From Saprospiraceae bacterium (lineage in GTDB: Bacteria; Bacteroidota; Bacteroidia; Chitinophagales; Saprospiraceae), in the NCBI GenBank assembly GCA_016714445.1, contig JADJNF010000009.1, positions 124,001 through 188,000 of the forward strand: a stretch of DNA of 64,000 nucleotides, given 5' to 3'. Both the position numbers and the translations under genes were made by a program. Positions 19,141-28,731 of this stretch are shown in pieces. The notes beneath the pieces are model-generated. The model was not told the origin of the DNA. It did no database searches and saw only the letters and a list, made by a program, of their open reading frames with translations. Position 1 is the first letter of the stretch; the number at the start of each line of letters is the position of its first letter.

Positions 19141-20031
19141 ATGACAGAGTATTTTAAAGAAGTCACACCCTTAACACCATATGATTGTTTCATCTTTTTT
19201 GCCAGAGAGAAGACAGAATTTGATTTTCCTGTGCATAGTCATGAAGAGTTTGAGCTAAATTTAATTTTGAATGGCAAAGGGGTCAATAGAGTGGTTGGTG
19301 ACCATATCGGAGAGATAAATGATATGGAATTGGTACTTATTGGCAGCCATGTACCTCATGCCTGGCTTACTCATAAATACAAATATACAGAAAATACAGC
19401 TAAAATTTTTGAGATCACCATTCAGTTTCATAAGGACTTACTGGATGATAAATTGCTCCAGCGAAATCAGTTATTTTACGTCAAAGACCTAATGGATAAA
19501 GCAGGAAGTGGTGTACTTTTCGGACGAGAAACCATAGAAAAAATAAAAGATAGAATTATTTCCATTACATCCAATAAAGGTTTCTATTCAGTTATAGAAC
19601 TGCTCACCATTTTGCATGAATTGTCAGTTTCCAGTGATATGGAACTACTGTGTAATGACTGCTACAGAGATGTGCATCATCATTCAGAAAGTGACAGACT
19701 GGATGTGATATTAAAATATATGAATGATAATTTTCAAAATGATATCAGCCATAGTCAGATTGCTCATGTAGCTAATATGACCGAAGTTTCTTTCAGCAGA
19801 TTTATAAAAAAAAGAACCGGAAAAACATTCATTGATGTTCTAAATGAAATCAGGTTAGGCCAGGCATCCAGACAACTTATAGATAGTTATGCTACAGTTT
19901 CAGAAATAGCTTTCAGAACCGGATTCAAAAATCTTTCTTATTTTAATAGAGTTTTTAAAACTAAAAAAGGTAAAACGCCCCTGGAGTTCAGACATGATTT
20001 TCACAAATTCGGAAAAAAAACCATTGTTTAA
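19141..20031 (+). CDS. AraC family transcriptional regulator with cupin sensor domain
   Basis: A 296-residue regulator counted from the ATG at 19141; a TTG eight codons earlier is less likely. Residues about 20-90 form an AraC-type cupin (PVHSHEEFELNLILNGKG), which usually binds a small effector. The C-terminal ~100 residues carry two helix-turn-helix motifs, with the AraC signature around SEIAFRTGFKNLSYFNRVFKTKKGKTPLEFR. It lies 240 bp after the GH26 gene on the same strand at the edge of the mannan locus and probably activates it in response to an oligosaccharide or monosaccharide. This is a different solution from the hybrid two-component or SusR-type regulators common at such loci. Effector and target are inferred. 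Confidence 0.9.
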   Translation: MTEYFKEVTPLTPYDCFIFFAREKTEFDFPVHSHEEFELNLILNGKGVNRVVGDHIGEINDMELVLIGSHVPHAWLTHKYKYTENTAKIFEITIQFHKDLLDDKLLQRNQLFYVKDLMDKAGSGVLFGRETIEKIKDRIISITSNKGFYSVIELLTILHELSVSSDMELLCNDCYRDVHHHSESDRLDVILKYMNDNFQNDISHSQIAHVANMTEVSFSRFIKKRTGKTFIDVLNEIRLGQASRQLIDSYATVSEIAFRTGFKNLSYFNRVFKTKKGKTPLEFRHDFHKFGKKTIV

Positions 20032-20059
20032 TTGCGTCTAAATTTGATTTATACAAAAG

Positions 20060-20096
20060 GATAATTTTCTTCAAAAAAAATTATGTCTTCATAATA
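20060..20096 (+). repeat. 37-bp dispersed repeat, copy 1
   Basis: GATAATTTTCTT...TTATGTCTTCATAATA matches 52881-52917 at 34 of 37 positions. A second conserved block follows at both places (20476-20512 here, 52942-52983 there), so the loci look like two versions of one element with a different interior. Confidence 0.65.
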
Positions 20097-20196
20097 AAGA
20101 CGATAAATGCCTTTTTATTATTTCGACGATGTTTACATGCCTTTATAAATTCGACAATGAAATGTCCCAAGCGATAAATGTCCTGATAATGAATTA

Positions 20197-20405
20197 CTTT
20201 AACCGTAAATATGCATTAGAAAATCTATTACGAACCTAACTTGCTGCAAATCAGAAGCTTCGCCAACTTATCTCCTGTAACCATAGCGGTGCTATGCTTT
20301 TCGAAGCTAAGTCGCTGATTTACCTGCCCGCCTACCATGTAGTGGTCAGGCTGGTTGCAATTTAGTCTCTCACAACGAATTCTAATGCATAATTACGGTT
20401 TAAAG
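20197..20405. repeat. MITE-like element with terminal inverted repeats and nested hairpins
   Basis: The left arm (20197-20220, CTTTAACCGTAA...GCATTAGA) and right arm (20381-20405) are reverse complements over about 24 bp with one mismatch and one inserted base. Nested inside are AAATCAG...AAGCTTCG with CGAAGCT...CTGATTT, and a CATAGC/GCTATG hairpin near 20283-20296. No ORF of note is inside. The shape fits a miniature inverted-repeat element or a structured RNA; target duplication is not clear. Confidence 0.5.
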
Positions 20406-20597
20406 ACAAGAGTGGTGTTACCGCCTTGGGTAACCATAATCTTCGTTATTACTCAAATCAGAACACTGATTAGGTCATTTTTCGCAATCCAATTTATGCT
20501 GAGTATAACAACCCATTAGTGACTCCCATACATCTTTGCATAAAAGTCTTTTTACAAAATTAGGATGCACTCACTTTGGATTTCAGGCAAAGAGAAA

Positions 20598-21878
20598 TTA
20601 TTTAATTGATCTCTGAATTTCTTTATTCAAACCATCCAGATATGGTTTATAATGCACTTCTACTGTATGTCTCTTACTTTTAATAAATTCACTGGTAATT
20701 TTATCTGCTTCTTTTTTAGCCAATTCTGCCACATCTTTCGGCAAATGCCATTTACCTTGAATGTAAGCGGATGCCAGTTTTGACTGTGCTTCAGATAATG
20801 GCCACACAGCACCCTGCGGTTGGACCAAGCCAATAAAAATAAGATTGTGATGCACAGGATGAAACATACGAAGATATAGCGGGATATATTCTGCTTCTGA
20901 ATAATCCAGAAATTCAGGATCAAAAAACGGTGTGGCCATTTTATAGCCGGTAGCGGCTATTATGGTATCAAAAACATCCTCCGTTCCATTTTCAAATGTA
21001 ACTTTCTCTCCATCAATTTTAAAAATTCCCGGTTTAGGCAATACCTTACCATGGCGAAGTATATACAATAATTCTGAATTTACGGTCGGATGATCTTTGG
21101 TCAAAGGGAAATCAGGTGTTTTTAAACCATAGTCTTCATAATTTCCAATCTGAAGCTTCAGACTGGCTTTACGCAATTTTTCTGCCAGAAACTCGGGAAC
21201 ATACCTGAGACTGTCATTAAATGTGTCTGTTGGTTTGCCCATCATAAACTTCGGTACAATATAATGCGGACGTCGCATACTTATAGCAACATAAGCGGCC
21301 ACCCTACTACATTCCACTGCACAATCACATGCTGAATTGCCACCACCGATGACGAGCACTTTTTTTCCAGCGAATCGAAGACCTGACTTAAAGTCATGTG
21401 AATGAAGATATTCTCCTGTAAAGCTACCATCAATAACAGGATGTCGTGGTACAGAATGATGTCCGTTGCTGACCAGTAAAAAATCAAATAATTCAGGTAC
21501 TTCCGCTCTATTTACAAATAATTCCCATTTGCCGTCTTTGGATCGGGTCACTTTATCCACTTTGGTATTAAAACGTATGTATTTCTTTAATCCAAATTGT
21601 TCAGCATAACTTTCAAAATAAGACAATACCTGACTATGTGACGGATAATCCGGATAATGGGAAGGCATCGGAAAATCACTGTATTCTGATAGTTTTTTTG
21701 AACTGATAATATGCGTAGTTTCAGTCACACTACTGTGAGATGATTCCGAAGTATATATCCAATTGCCTCCTACCCTGTCATTTTGTTCAAAACAAGTGAT
21801 ATTGGTAATACCTGATTCCAGTAATTGTTTGATGGCAGCAATACCGGAACATCCTGCACCTATAATGGCAATTTTCAT
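20598..21878 (-). CDS. Flavin-containing monooxygenase (FMO-like NAD(P)-binding protein)
   Basis: A 426-residue flavoprotein. The FAD-binding Rossmann motif GAGCSG lies at residues 7-12, followed by ITCFEQNDRVGGNW, an NADPH-binding motif GGGNSAC near residue 175, and the FMO-identifying motif FTGEYLHSHDF (FxGxxxHxxxF) just before it. ATGYK near residue 315 is the second conserved motif of the class. FMOs insert one oxygen atom into soft nucleophiles (N, S) or act as Baeyer-Villiger enzymes; the substrate cannot be read from the sequence. It is separated by a strong terminator from the large gene upstream and stands alone, unrelated to the mannan locus. Confidence 0.88.
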   Translation of the reverse strand: MKIAIIGAGCSGIAAIKQLLESGITNITCFEQNDRVGGNWIYTSESSHSSVTETTHIISSKKLSEYSDFPMPSHYPDYPSHSQVLSYFESYAEQFGLKKYIRFNTKVDKVTRSKDGKWELFVNRAEVPELFDFLLVSNGHHSVPRHPVIDGSFTGEYLHSHDFKSGLRFAGKKVLVIGGGNSACDCAVECSRVAAYVAISMRRPHYIVPKFMMGKPTDTFNDSLRYVPEFLAEKLRKASLKLQIGNYEDYGLKTPDFPLTKDHPTVNSELLYILRHGKVLPKPGIFKIDGEKVTFENGTEDVFDTIIAATGYKMATPFFDPEFLDYSEAEYIPLYLRMFHPVHHNLIFIGLVQPQGAVWPLSEAQSKLASAYIQGKWHLPKDVAELAKKEADKITSEFIKSKRHTVEVHYKPYLDGLNKEIQRSIK

Positions 21879-21914
21879 GATGATTGATTTTATTTTGTAA
21901 AAGTACTAAAAAAT

Positions 21915-21949
21915 AAAAGCTGCTGCAACTTTCGGTCACAGCAGCTTTT
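21915..21949 (-). terminator. Intrinsic terminator of the large T9SS protein gene
   Basis: A perfect 11-bp stem, AAAAGCTGCTG (21915-21925) and CAGCAGCTTTT (21939-21949), with a 13-nt loop. On the minus strand it is followed by TATTTTTTAG, giving a U-rich tail. It follows the stop codon at 21991 by about 40 bp. Confidence 0.8.
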
Positions 21950-21990
21950 AAAAAACTATTTCAATCTAAACACAATTTCAAGTCAGGATA

Positions 21991-24900
21991 CTATTCGATG
22001 ATAATCATCTTTTTAGTATCTGTATATTTACCACTTTCTATTTTATACAATAAGACTCCGGCTGCACCCAATTCCGACTTGTTCAACTGGATGGTGTGTT
22101 CTCCCTTGGTGTATTGACCACTGATAACTTTCAAAATTTTACCGGTAATATCAGTCACTGTAATACTCGTTTTACCTTCTTCAGGAAGTCTGAATGTTAT
22201 TTGAGTATTGTCATTAAATGGATTAGGAATATTCTGCAAAAGTTCAAAACCAGCAATACCAGTACTATTCCTGTTGTCAATTTTAATATCCATGGTATGA
22301 TAAGCACCATCATAAGCTATCGCAGGTGTTACCAAAGAACTTACACTTATCACTCCTGAATTTGTAGCATTTTTATTTACCTTAAATTTCAGTGTGAAAA
22401 GAACATCTCCCTTTGGCAAAGTAATGGCATCATCGTTATTCCAACTGGTGGTGATGATTCCTTCATTGGTTCGGTGGAAACCGAAGTTTGCATCATTTAC
22501 CTTCAGAGCATTCGGAGTCACATCCACAAAACTGTACAAAGAAGGGTCAAACTGCATAGTAAACTGATAACCATAAACATCCTCGAATGTATTAGTAAAC
22601 ACTGGTACTGAAATAACTTCTCCTGCTTTTACATCAAGTAAGTCAGTTTCTAAAGCCAAAATATTTTTACTTCTGGATTCGATATTTGCTTCATGTATGT
22701 TTACAACTGCAGAATTATTAACATCACCGATTTTTATCCCAAAGAAATTCTGATTTACTTTATTGTCATTCAACTGTGTATATACATATTTTTCAGTGAA
22801 TGGGAAAGGCTTGGAAGGATCAGTAAAGACCTGATTATTTGTTATAAATCTCCACGATTTCTGCCCGTTAGGAAACTCATTGGAAATACCAAGAATATTT
22901 TTTCTGAGTGCTACAAGGTCAGAAGCAGTCACTTTGCTGTTGTTATCTACATCGGCAGCAATGATTTTCTTTGGATCATTCAATACTTCGATACCCAGAA
23001 TATGTCTTTGAATCATTACCAGATCCAATGTAGATACACCGTTCAGAATATTTCTGTTGTCAGTCATACTGATGGTAAAGTTATTCGCTTTCGGAAGACT
23101 GGCAAAGCTGTAATTTCCATTGGCATCAGATTTTATGGTTTTATTCACCTCAGGTACAATGCTTTCTATTGTTACATCTACCCCTTTGATGACATTTTGG
23201 TCTCTTGATACTTTACCATTTATAGCAATGAGAGTTGAAGAAACGTTAGGACAAACATTTGCATTATCTTGCAATACCAGAGTTACTGTACAATAATCCT
23301 GATTTCCGGCCAGATCCGTCACCCAAACATCCACACTTACTTCCTGCGAAACACCATTCGGAATATCTGCACAGTCAAATAGAATACCTGAAGTATTACC
23401 GGAAGGTATCCAAATCTGTGCTTCTCCTGCTTCGTACTCTACCTTTGTTGCCCTTATTCCGTCATTCTTAAAGTAGTGCTCTTTACCAACAAGACTGTCG
23501 ACCGGTGTAGCACCAAAGAATGTAAACCAAAGCTGATTTTGTGGTGTACAATTATCAAAAGCTCCGATGTTATAGTCCTTGGCCCAAATAGAAATTGTAC
23601 CATTGGAATTCATAACTGCGGTAGTCAAAGAAGAAATACAATATGGGGTTGGCTTTTTACTTTCAATCACATCTATATAGTGTGTACAAAATGCTCTGTT
23701 GCCACATTTATCTTCCACTGTCCATTTGATCCGATATTTTCCATCTGCCAAAGTTCTGAAAAATCTATCGGAATTAACCACTGCAATAGGAATCAGTCCT
23801 TTTTCTGTAAATAATTCATACTTCCAAACCAGGTCAATATTGTTTTCAGGACAATCGTCTACCGCTGTCATAGTGAAGTCAATTACATCTTCACAATTGC
23901 CATAAGAAGCAAATGTTCTGTCTACACAAGCAAATTCAAAATTAGGTGGAATATCATTCAATAATTTTATGATCTGTACATGCTCATATATACCATGTTT
24001 GTATCCGGGTATGTTGTCGTTGTAGGTACACCAGTCAATGACTGTCCAGGTCCTTAGGATTTTTTCGCAAGCACCATCCACAAATTTGAAGACCTGGTCT
24101 TTATGATGTATAGCTACGAGACTACAATTGTCATCACTGAAAGTAGGTTTGTCATATGGCGCAGGTAAATTCGAAGGATCCAGCACAGAATGACACTTTT
24201 TGGTTTCATAATTTAATGGCCAGACGATATCATCAAACGGATCCAGATGATTTTCTTCATTTACCCAAAACGGATCATCATCGATCAGCGTTATTACCTG
24301 TACACAAGAGTTTTTATAACCCTGTTTGTCTTCTACTGTCCAGGTTCTGGTCACTGTACCTACACCACACTGAGATACCTGTACATTGTCCTGATGTTTT
24401 ACACTGATCACTTCACAATTATCCACATACGTAGGCTCGCCTGTCACTACAAGATCATTATAGTCTGCCTGACAATCCAGGGTAATATCTGCCGGACATC
24501 GGGTGATATATGGTGGTAATTTATCCTGTACCCGAACTTCTACCATACATGTGTTGGAATTTCCATGCACGTCTGTTACTCTCATTTCGACCATAACAGA
24601 AGTATTTACTTCTTCACAGCAAAATTCTACAAAAGGTGTAAATAGTGAAGTCCCAAAATTGCATAAATCTGTCATTTTTCTGGCTTCAAATTTTAAAATA
24701 CCACAATTATCGGTACTTCCGTCGTCAAAGGTAAATGCATCTACTATGGCTTTACCATTGCCTGTGATAGATGCCACTGTAAACTGGTCACATACAGGTA
24801 CAGGACGCACTCTGTCTTCTACAGTAACTCTGAATCTACATGTTGAAAAATTTCCGCAATCATCAGTTACTGTCCATTGTATCCAGTTAAATCCTATAGG

Positions 24901-27339
24901 CAATCCGGTAATGGTTCCGGTCACCTGATTTACATTTGTACTTATATAATCAGGATCATCAATGGCAATCGAATTATAAGAAAGATGGTAAGTCAATTCT
25001 TCCGAACATTCGTGACTGACGACTGGTCTGGGTACTTTATATGTAGCAGAACAAGTGTAATCATCTGTGGAAATGGTAACATTTTTAGGACAATCCAAAT
25101 CAGGTCCTTCATCATCCAGTACTTTGATGATCTGATTGTGAACAATCACTCGGCCTGTACACCATTCTATCACTTTGTGGGTTCTGATGATCTTATATGA
25201 TCTTTCACATAAGTCGATGATGACATCTACTGGTGTAGCTATCTGCACATTATCGCAAAAATTACTGCCGGGAAGCCCGGTGTGTTCAACCGGAGGTATT
25301 GAGTCCCCAAAAATATGGCAAGACAAAGTTGGATGGTTGCCTGGTAAACCGTCATAATTTTTAGGAAATTCTATGGTGGACAGGCTGTTTCTATATACAT
25401 AAATATACTGGCAGCATGGATTGGCTAAATTACCTTTGGTGTCATAACCACTCCAGCATCTTTTGATCACTTTTGAATAAATACTGGAACAGTCTTCTTC
25501 TACGATTTCGTCCGTATAAGTAAGTGTTGCATCACTACATGCATCTATACCTTTTACGATGTAAGTGTTGTCAGAAACGTGGCTAAATGTTACATCATTG
25601 GGTGTAGGAAAAGGAATAAACCCTCCTGACTGACCAAATACCAGATCAATATGATTTACGTTTCCACCTTCACCGGTATTTAAATCATAAATGGTTACTT
25701 TCCAAACGCCATTCATGGGTTTTCCATCAAAGGATGAAAGTAAGTCCTGTGATTCAAATCTTCCAGCGATAGATGGAATAGTGGCTTCACAAGCGTTAAT
25801 CAAGGAAATATCCTGCCCAAAATCATCATCCATTGTCACCATCAAGTCATCACCAAAACAACTCACACTACCGGGAACATTAAATAAGGTTATCGTCGTA
25901 CCATCCGGACTTGTAAGGGTTGCAGCCAGGTCCGAAACTTTAGAATGACTAATATCCAGATAAACATTAAGGTCAGATATAACGGCACCTGCTACATTAT
26001 TTACCGTAATAGGAAAGGTATAAATGCCAGGAGTACCTGCTGAAATCTCTCCATCATTTATGACTGCAGAAACTGGAAATTTTGCCGGAAGATAAGATCC
26101 TGGTCTCAGATCAGTAGAACATGTAGCATACACATTGCCGCATACCAGATCCGGACCAAATTTATCTTGTACCAAAATTTCACCCCAGCAAGAATTGCCA
26201 TTGGGTCCTATCACTTGTGTCTTTAATTTTTGGCCAATATTAGCCCTTGTTACTTTATTTTTAAGATTTACTCCATTGTTTCCTATGATTTGTACAAGAT
26301 AATTGTCATAACATCCATATTCATCTCCTTCCAACAACATATCAGCGGTCACTATGACTTCACAGTTATCGTCCAGTGAAACCTGTACCAAATCATTGCA
26401 GGCCAATGCACCTGTTGGATTAATAAATTCATTAATATCCAATGAAACCGTACACGCTGTTGGGATGCCCGGAATTGCTGCACCTGTTGCATTGGCAATT
26501 GTATAATTCATAAAATAATCTCCTATCGGGAAAAAATCACCTGATTCATAATTATTTGTGGTATTCACAATTTTATAATCATCGGGTAAACCAATAACTG
26601 AAAACACCAATGAATTTGGACTTCCAACGGATGTATAATTAATGTTGCAGCTCAGGGATTGTCTGGTAAATGCCCCACCCGGTATATCACCACTTGAATT
26701 AAATCCCATTTTGAAACTACTGACCCAAGGTGCATCTGCTACTATTTCCACTTTAAAATTGGCTCCAGCATCAATTACGGTAGGTAGCACAGGGAAAAGG
26801 AAAAATCCCTGCACGATTGGGGACGCCACAATATTTGTGGAGCTGCTCAGCAAGTCACCTGCCGCTGAATATATATTTATGGTCACAAATGGATTGTTGA
26901 GCGATTCATACACCCCTAGATTTATGGCATTGATGTTCAGATCCGTTGGGGCCGTATTGGTTAAAACTCTACTATATCTTGTTTGCCCAAACTGACAAAA
27001 TGTGGTATTTGTAACCAATCCGGGATTAACACTTTGGGATATAGTAATATCTGACACCGTAATATCGGGCAACAAAAAGTCATAATTGACAATACGTCCA
27101 CACTCTCCGGGACCAAGATTGATCGTAATCGGCGCAGGACAAGGCATCATAACTGCTGAACTGATGAGTGAAGATTCCCATCGGAACAGATCCCCAATCT
27201 CTCTGTCGGGATGTGTCACATAACATTTTGAATGCACATTATACGTGTTTTCAAATGATCGTTCCTTTGCCTGTATCCTGCTGTCAGGCAGCAAAAATAC
27301 TGCAAAAAACAGAGTACAGATTGTAAAAAGATTTTTCAT
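21991..27339 (-). CDS. Large T9SS-secreted adhesin-like protein with P-domain, HYR-like repeats and dockerin/cohesin-like modules
   Basis: A 1782-residue secreted protein starting at the ATG at 27339, where a signal peptide begins (MKNLFTICTLFFAVFLL); an in-frame start at 27432 would add 31 residues before it. Order of modules, approximate: N-terminal GPGECG-containing region; a proprotein-convertase P-domain (440-567, FPITVNNVAG to NGVWKVTIYDLNTGEGG); several cysteine-rich HYR-like repeats with D..pP....CP.d.t and WTVxDxCGN motifs (about 600-1330); a Cna-B-like domain (from 1371); a dockerin-like pair of calcium motifs (1436-1483, DVDNNSKVTASDLVALRKNILG); a cohesin-like beta-sandwich (1565-1683); and a T9SS type A sorting domain (from 1700, NIPNPFNDNTQ). 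It is probably displayed on or released from the surface; a specific function is not known. Confidence 0.88.
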   Translation of the reverse strand: MKNLFTICTLFFAVFLLPDSRIQAKERSFENTYNVHSKCYVTHPDREIGDLFRWESSLISSAVMMPCPAPITINLGPGECGRIVNYDFLLPDITVSDITISQSVNPGLVTNTTFCQFGQTRYSRVLTNTAPTDLNINAINLGVYESLNNPFVTINIYSAAGDLLSSSTNIVASPIVQGFFLFPVLPTVIDAGANFKVEIVADAPWVSSFKMGFNSSGDIPGGAFTRQSLSCNINYTSVGSPNSLVFSVIGLPDDYKIVNTTNNYESGDFFPIGDYFMNYTIANATGAAIPGIPTACTVSLDINEFINPTGALACNDLVQVSLDDNCEVIVTADMLLEGDEYGCYDNYLVQIIGNNGVNLKNKVTRANIGQKLKTQVIGPNGNSCWGEILVQDKFGPDLVCGNVYATCSTDLRPGSYLPAKFPVSAVINDGEISAGTPGIYTFPITVNNVAGAVISDLNVYLDISHSKVSDLAATLTSPDGTTITLFNVPGSVSCFGDDLMVTMDDDFGQDISLINACEATIPSIAGRFESQDLLSSFDGKPMNGVWKVTIYDLNTGEGGNVNHIDLVFGQSGGFIPFPTPNDVTFSHVSDNTYIVKGIDACSDATLTYTDEIVEEDCSSIYSKVIKRCWSGYDTKGNLANPCCQYIYVYRNSLSTIEFPKNYDGLPGNHPTLSCHIFGDSIPPVEHTGLPGSNFCDNVQIATPVDVIIDLCERSYKIIRTHKVIEWCTGRVIVHNQIIKVLDDEGPDLDCPKNVTISTDDYTCSATYKVPRPVVSHECSEELTYHLSYNSIAIDDPDYISTNVNQVTGTITGLPIGFNWIQWTVTDDCGNFSTCRFRVTVEDRVRPVPVCDQFTVASITGNGKAIVDAFTFDDGSTDNCGILKFEARKMTDLCNFGTSLFTPFVEFCCEEVNTSVMVEMRVTDVHGNSNTCMVEVRVQDKLPPYITRCPADITLDCQADYNDLVVTGEPTYVDNCEVISVKHQDNVQVSQCGVGTVTRTWTVEDKQGYKNSCVQVITLIDDDPFWVNEENHLDPFDDIVWPLNYETKKCHSVLDPSNLPAPYDKPTFSDDNCSLVAIHHKDQVFKFVDGACEKILRTWTVIDWCTYNDNIPGYKHGIYEHVQIIKLLNDIPPNFEFACVDRTFASYGNCEDVIDFTMTAVDDCPENNIDLVWKYELFTEKGLIPIAVVNSDRFFRTLADGKYRIKWTVEDKCGNRAFCTHYIDVIESKKPTPYCISSLTTAVMNSNGTISIWAKDYNIGAFDNCTPQNQLWFTFFGATPVDSLVGKEHYFKNDGIRATKVEYEAGEAQIWIPSGNTSGILFDCADIPNGVSQEVSVDVWVTDLAGNQDYCTVTLVLQDNANVCPNVSSTLIAINGKVSRDQNVIKGVDVTIESIVPEVNKTIKSDANGNYSFASLPKANNFTISMTDNRNILNGVSTLDLVMIQRHILGIEVLNDPKKIIAADVDNNSKVTASDLVALRKNILGISNEFPNGQKSWRFITNNQVFTDPSKPFPFTEKYVYTQLNDNKVNQNFFGIKIGDVNNSAVVNIHEANIESRSKNILALETDLLDVKAGEVISVPVFTNTFEDVYGYQFTMQFDPSLYSFVDVTPNALKVNDANFGFHRTNEGIITTSWNNDDAITLPKGDVLFTLKFKVNKNATNSGVISVSSLVTPAIAYDGAYHTMDIKIDNRNSTGIAGFELLQNIPNPFNDNTQITFRLPEEGKTSITVTDITGKILKVISGQYTKGEHTIQLNKSELGAAGVLLYKIESGKYTDTKKMIIIE

Positions 27340-27639
27340 TTTTTTGTGTTTTAAGAATGAACAAGATTGAAATGGTATCACAATAAACTTTATTAAATTT
27401 TTTAATGCAATTATTTTATATTTGTAAGTCATTGATTTTTATTATGTTAATTACAAATTAAAACTTATATCTGTATTTATCAACATGTATAATATAATTA
27501 TGCAAACATTATACCAAAAAGTAATATGAGATCTATACCTTTTTGGGTAGATGCCACATAAAATGTAGAGACTTTATTTTATTTCACACGTATATGTATA
27601 AATAAACCACCTTCCAAATTAACAGTCAGGATATTTCAT

Positions 27640-27647
27640 TACCTTTG
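27640..27647 (+). promoter_or_regulatory. Bacteroidota -7 element TACCTTTG upstream of the DUF3667 gene
   Basis: Matches the TAnnTTTG consensus and lies 26 bp before the ATG at 27674, so a start site near 27653 would give a short leader. No clear -33 TTTG at the usual distance. Confidence 0.5.
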
Positions 27648-27673
27648 TTTTAGTCTTTATAGAATTAGTATAA

Positions 27674-28714
27674 ATGGAAAAACATCCTGACCACTGTCTC
27701 AATTGCCAACAACCTTTGGAAGAACATGCTACCTTCTGCTCTGCGTGTGGTCAGAAGACGGATGCACATCTTCTGACAGTAAAAGAACTTTTAAGTAATT
27801 TCTGGAATTCCCTCTTCAATCTGGACAATACTTTCTTTACAACCATGAAATATATCTGGGCACCCTGGAAGCTTACCCGGTTTTATGTAAGAGGTAGGAG
27901 AAAATCCTTTCTCAACCCAATGAGGCTTTTTATCATCACCCTTTTATTCCATTTCGGATATCTGGTATCATTAACTAACAGCATAGACAATAAAACCACC
28001 CGGTCTCTTCGCGAATACAGTGAACTCGAAAGATCAAAAATGTTTAAAACTTACCTGGCATTAAAAGATAAGACCATCATCAAAGATGACCTTTGCGGGT
28101 TTACAGACTCTCTTGAGCAAAAATTATTCAAAGACATAGTAACACCTGAGAAAGATACCTTTTTTGTGGAAAATATCTTTAATATAGATAAATTTCCCAT
28201 CACCCGTAATGATGCCATCGAACTCAATATTGATTCGCTGTACAAAAAGTATGACATCACTTCATTTTCTGACAAATTTATGGTCAAACAAATGATAAAA
28301 CTGAATCTGGACCGTGCAGGTATGATCAAGTATGGAATCGGAAATGCAGCATGGGGTGTTCTTTTTGTAATTATTGGACTGGCAGGGTTATTCAAGATCC
28401 TGTACTACCGAAAAAAAATACATTATGTCAGTCATCTTGTTTTCCTGATGAATGTCCACTCCTTCCTTTTTCTTTTTGTAACTTTGTCTATACTGATATA
28501 CAGACAGTTTCCGGATAGTGAAACAGTTGATGGCTTGCTTGCCATTTGCCTGTCTGTTTTTCTTCCTTTATATTTTTTTATTTGCCTACGTAAATATTAT
28601 GGACAGGGATTTTTTAAAACACTCATAAAATTTTTAATCTCCGGCATGACCTATGTCGTAATTGGATCACTTGTGATTATGATGGTCAGCTTGGGGAGTT
28701 TGATATTTTTCTGA
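27674..28714 (+). CDS. DUF3667 family zinc-ribbon membrane protein
   Basis: 346 residues. The N-terminus holds a four-cysteine zinc ribbon (CLNCQQP at 8-14 and CSACGQK at 27-33), then the family motif WAPWKLTRFYVRGRRKSFLNPMRLF around residues 62-84 and a hydrophobic helix. Three or four more membrane segments occupy the last 150 residues. DUF3667 proteins are common in Bacteroidota and have no established function. It ends 17 bp before gatB and may be cotranscribed with it, starting from the TACCTTTG element. Confidence 0.85.
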   Translation: MEKHPDHCLNCQQPLEEHATFCSACGQKTDAHLLTVKELLSNFWNSLFNLDNTFFTTMKYIWAPWKLTRFYVRGRRKSFLNPMRLFIITLLFHFGYLVSLTNSIDNKTTRSLREYSELERSKMFKTYLALKDKTIIKDDLCGFTDSLEQKLFKDIVTPEKDTFFVENIFNIDKFPITRNDAIELNIDSLYKKYDITSFSDKFMVKQMIKLNLDRAGMIKYGIGNAAWGVLFVIIGLAGLFKILYYRKKIHYVSHLVFLMNVHSFLFLFVTLSILIYRQFPDSETVDGLLAICLSVFLPLYFFICLRKYYGQGFFKTLIKFLISGMTYVVIGSLVIMMVSLGSLIFF

Positions 28715-28731
28715 TTAACCAACGAATTATT

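Larger units (their letters stand above)
20032..20597. other. Noncoding block with repeats and an inverted-repeat structure
   Basis: No convincing gene in these 566 bp. From left to right: a 37-bp repeat shared with 52881-52917 (20060-20096); imperfect tandem ATGCCTTT units with TTCGAC (about 20108-20160); a 209-bp inverted-repeat structure (20197-20405); a GTTACC/GGTAAC mini-hairpin near 20417-20434; and a second segment shared with the 52.9-kb block (20476-20512). Confidence 0.6.
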
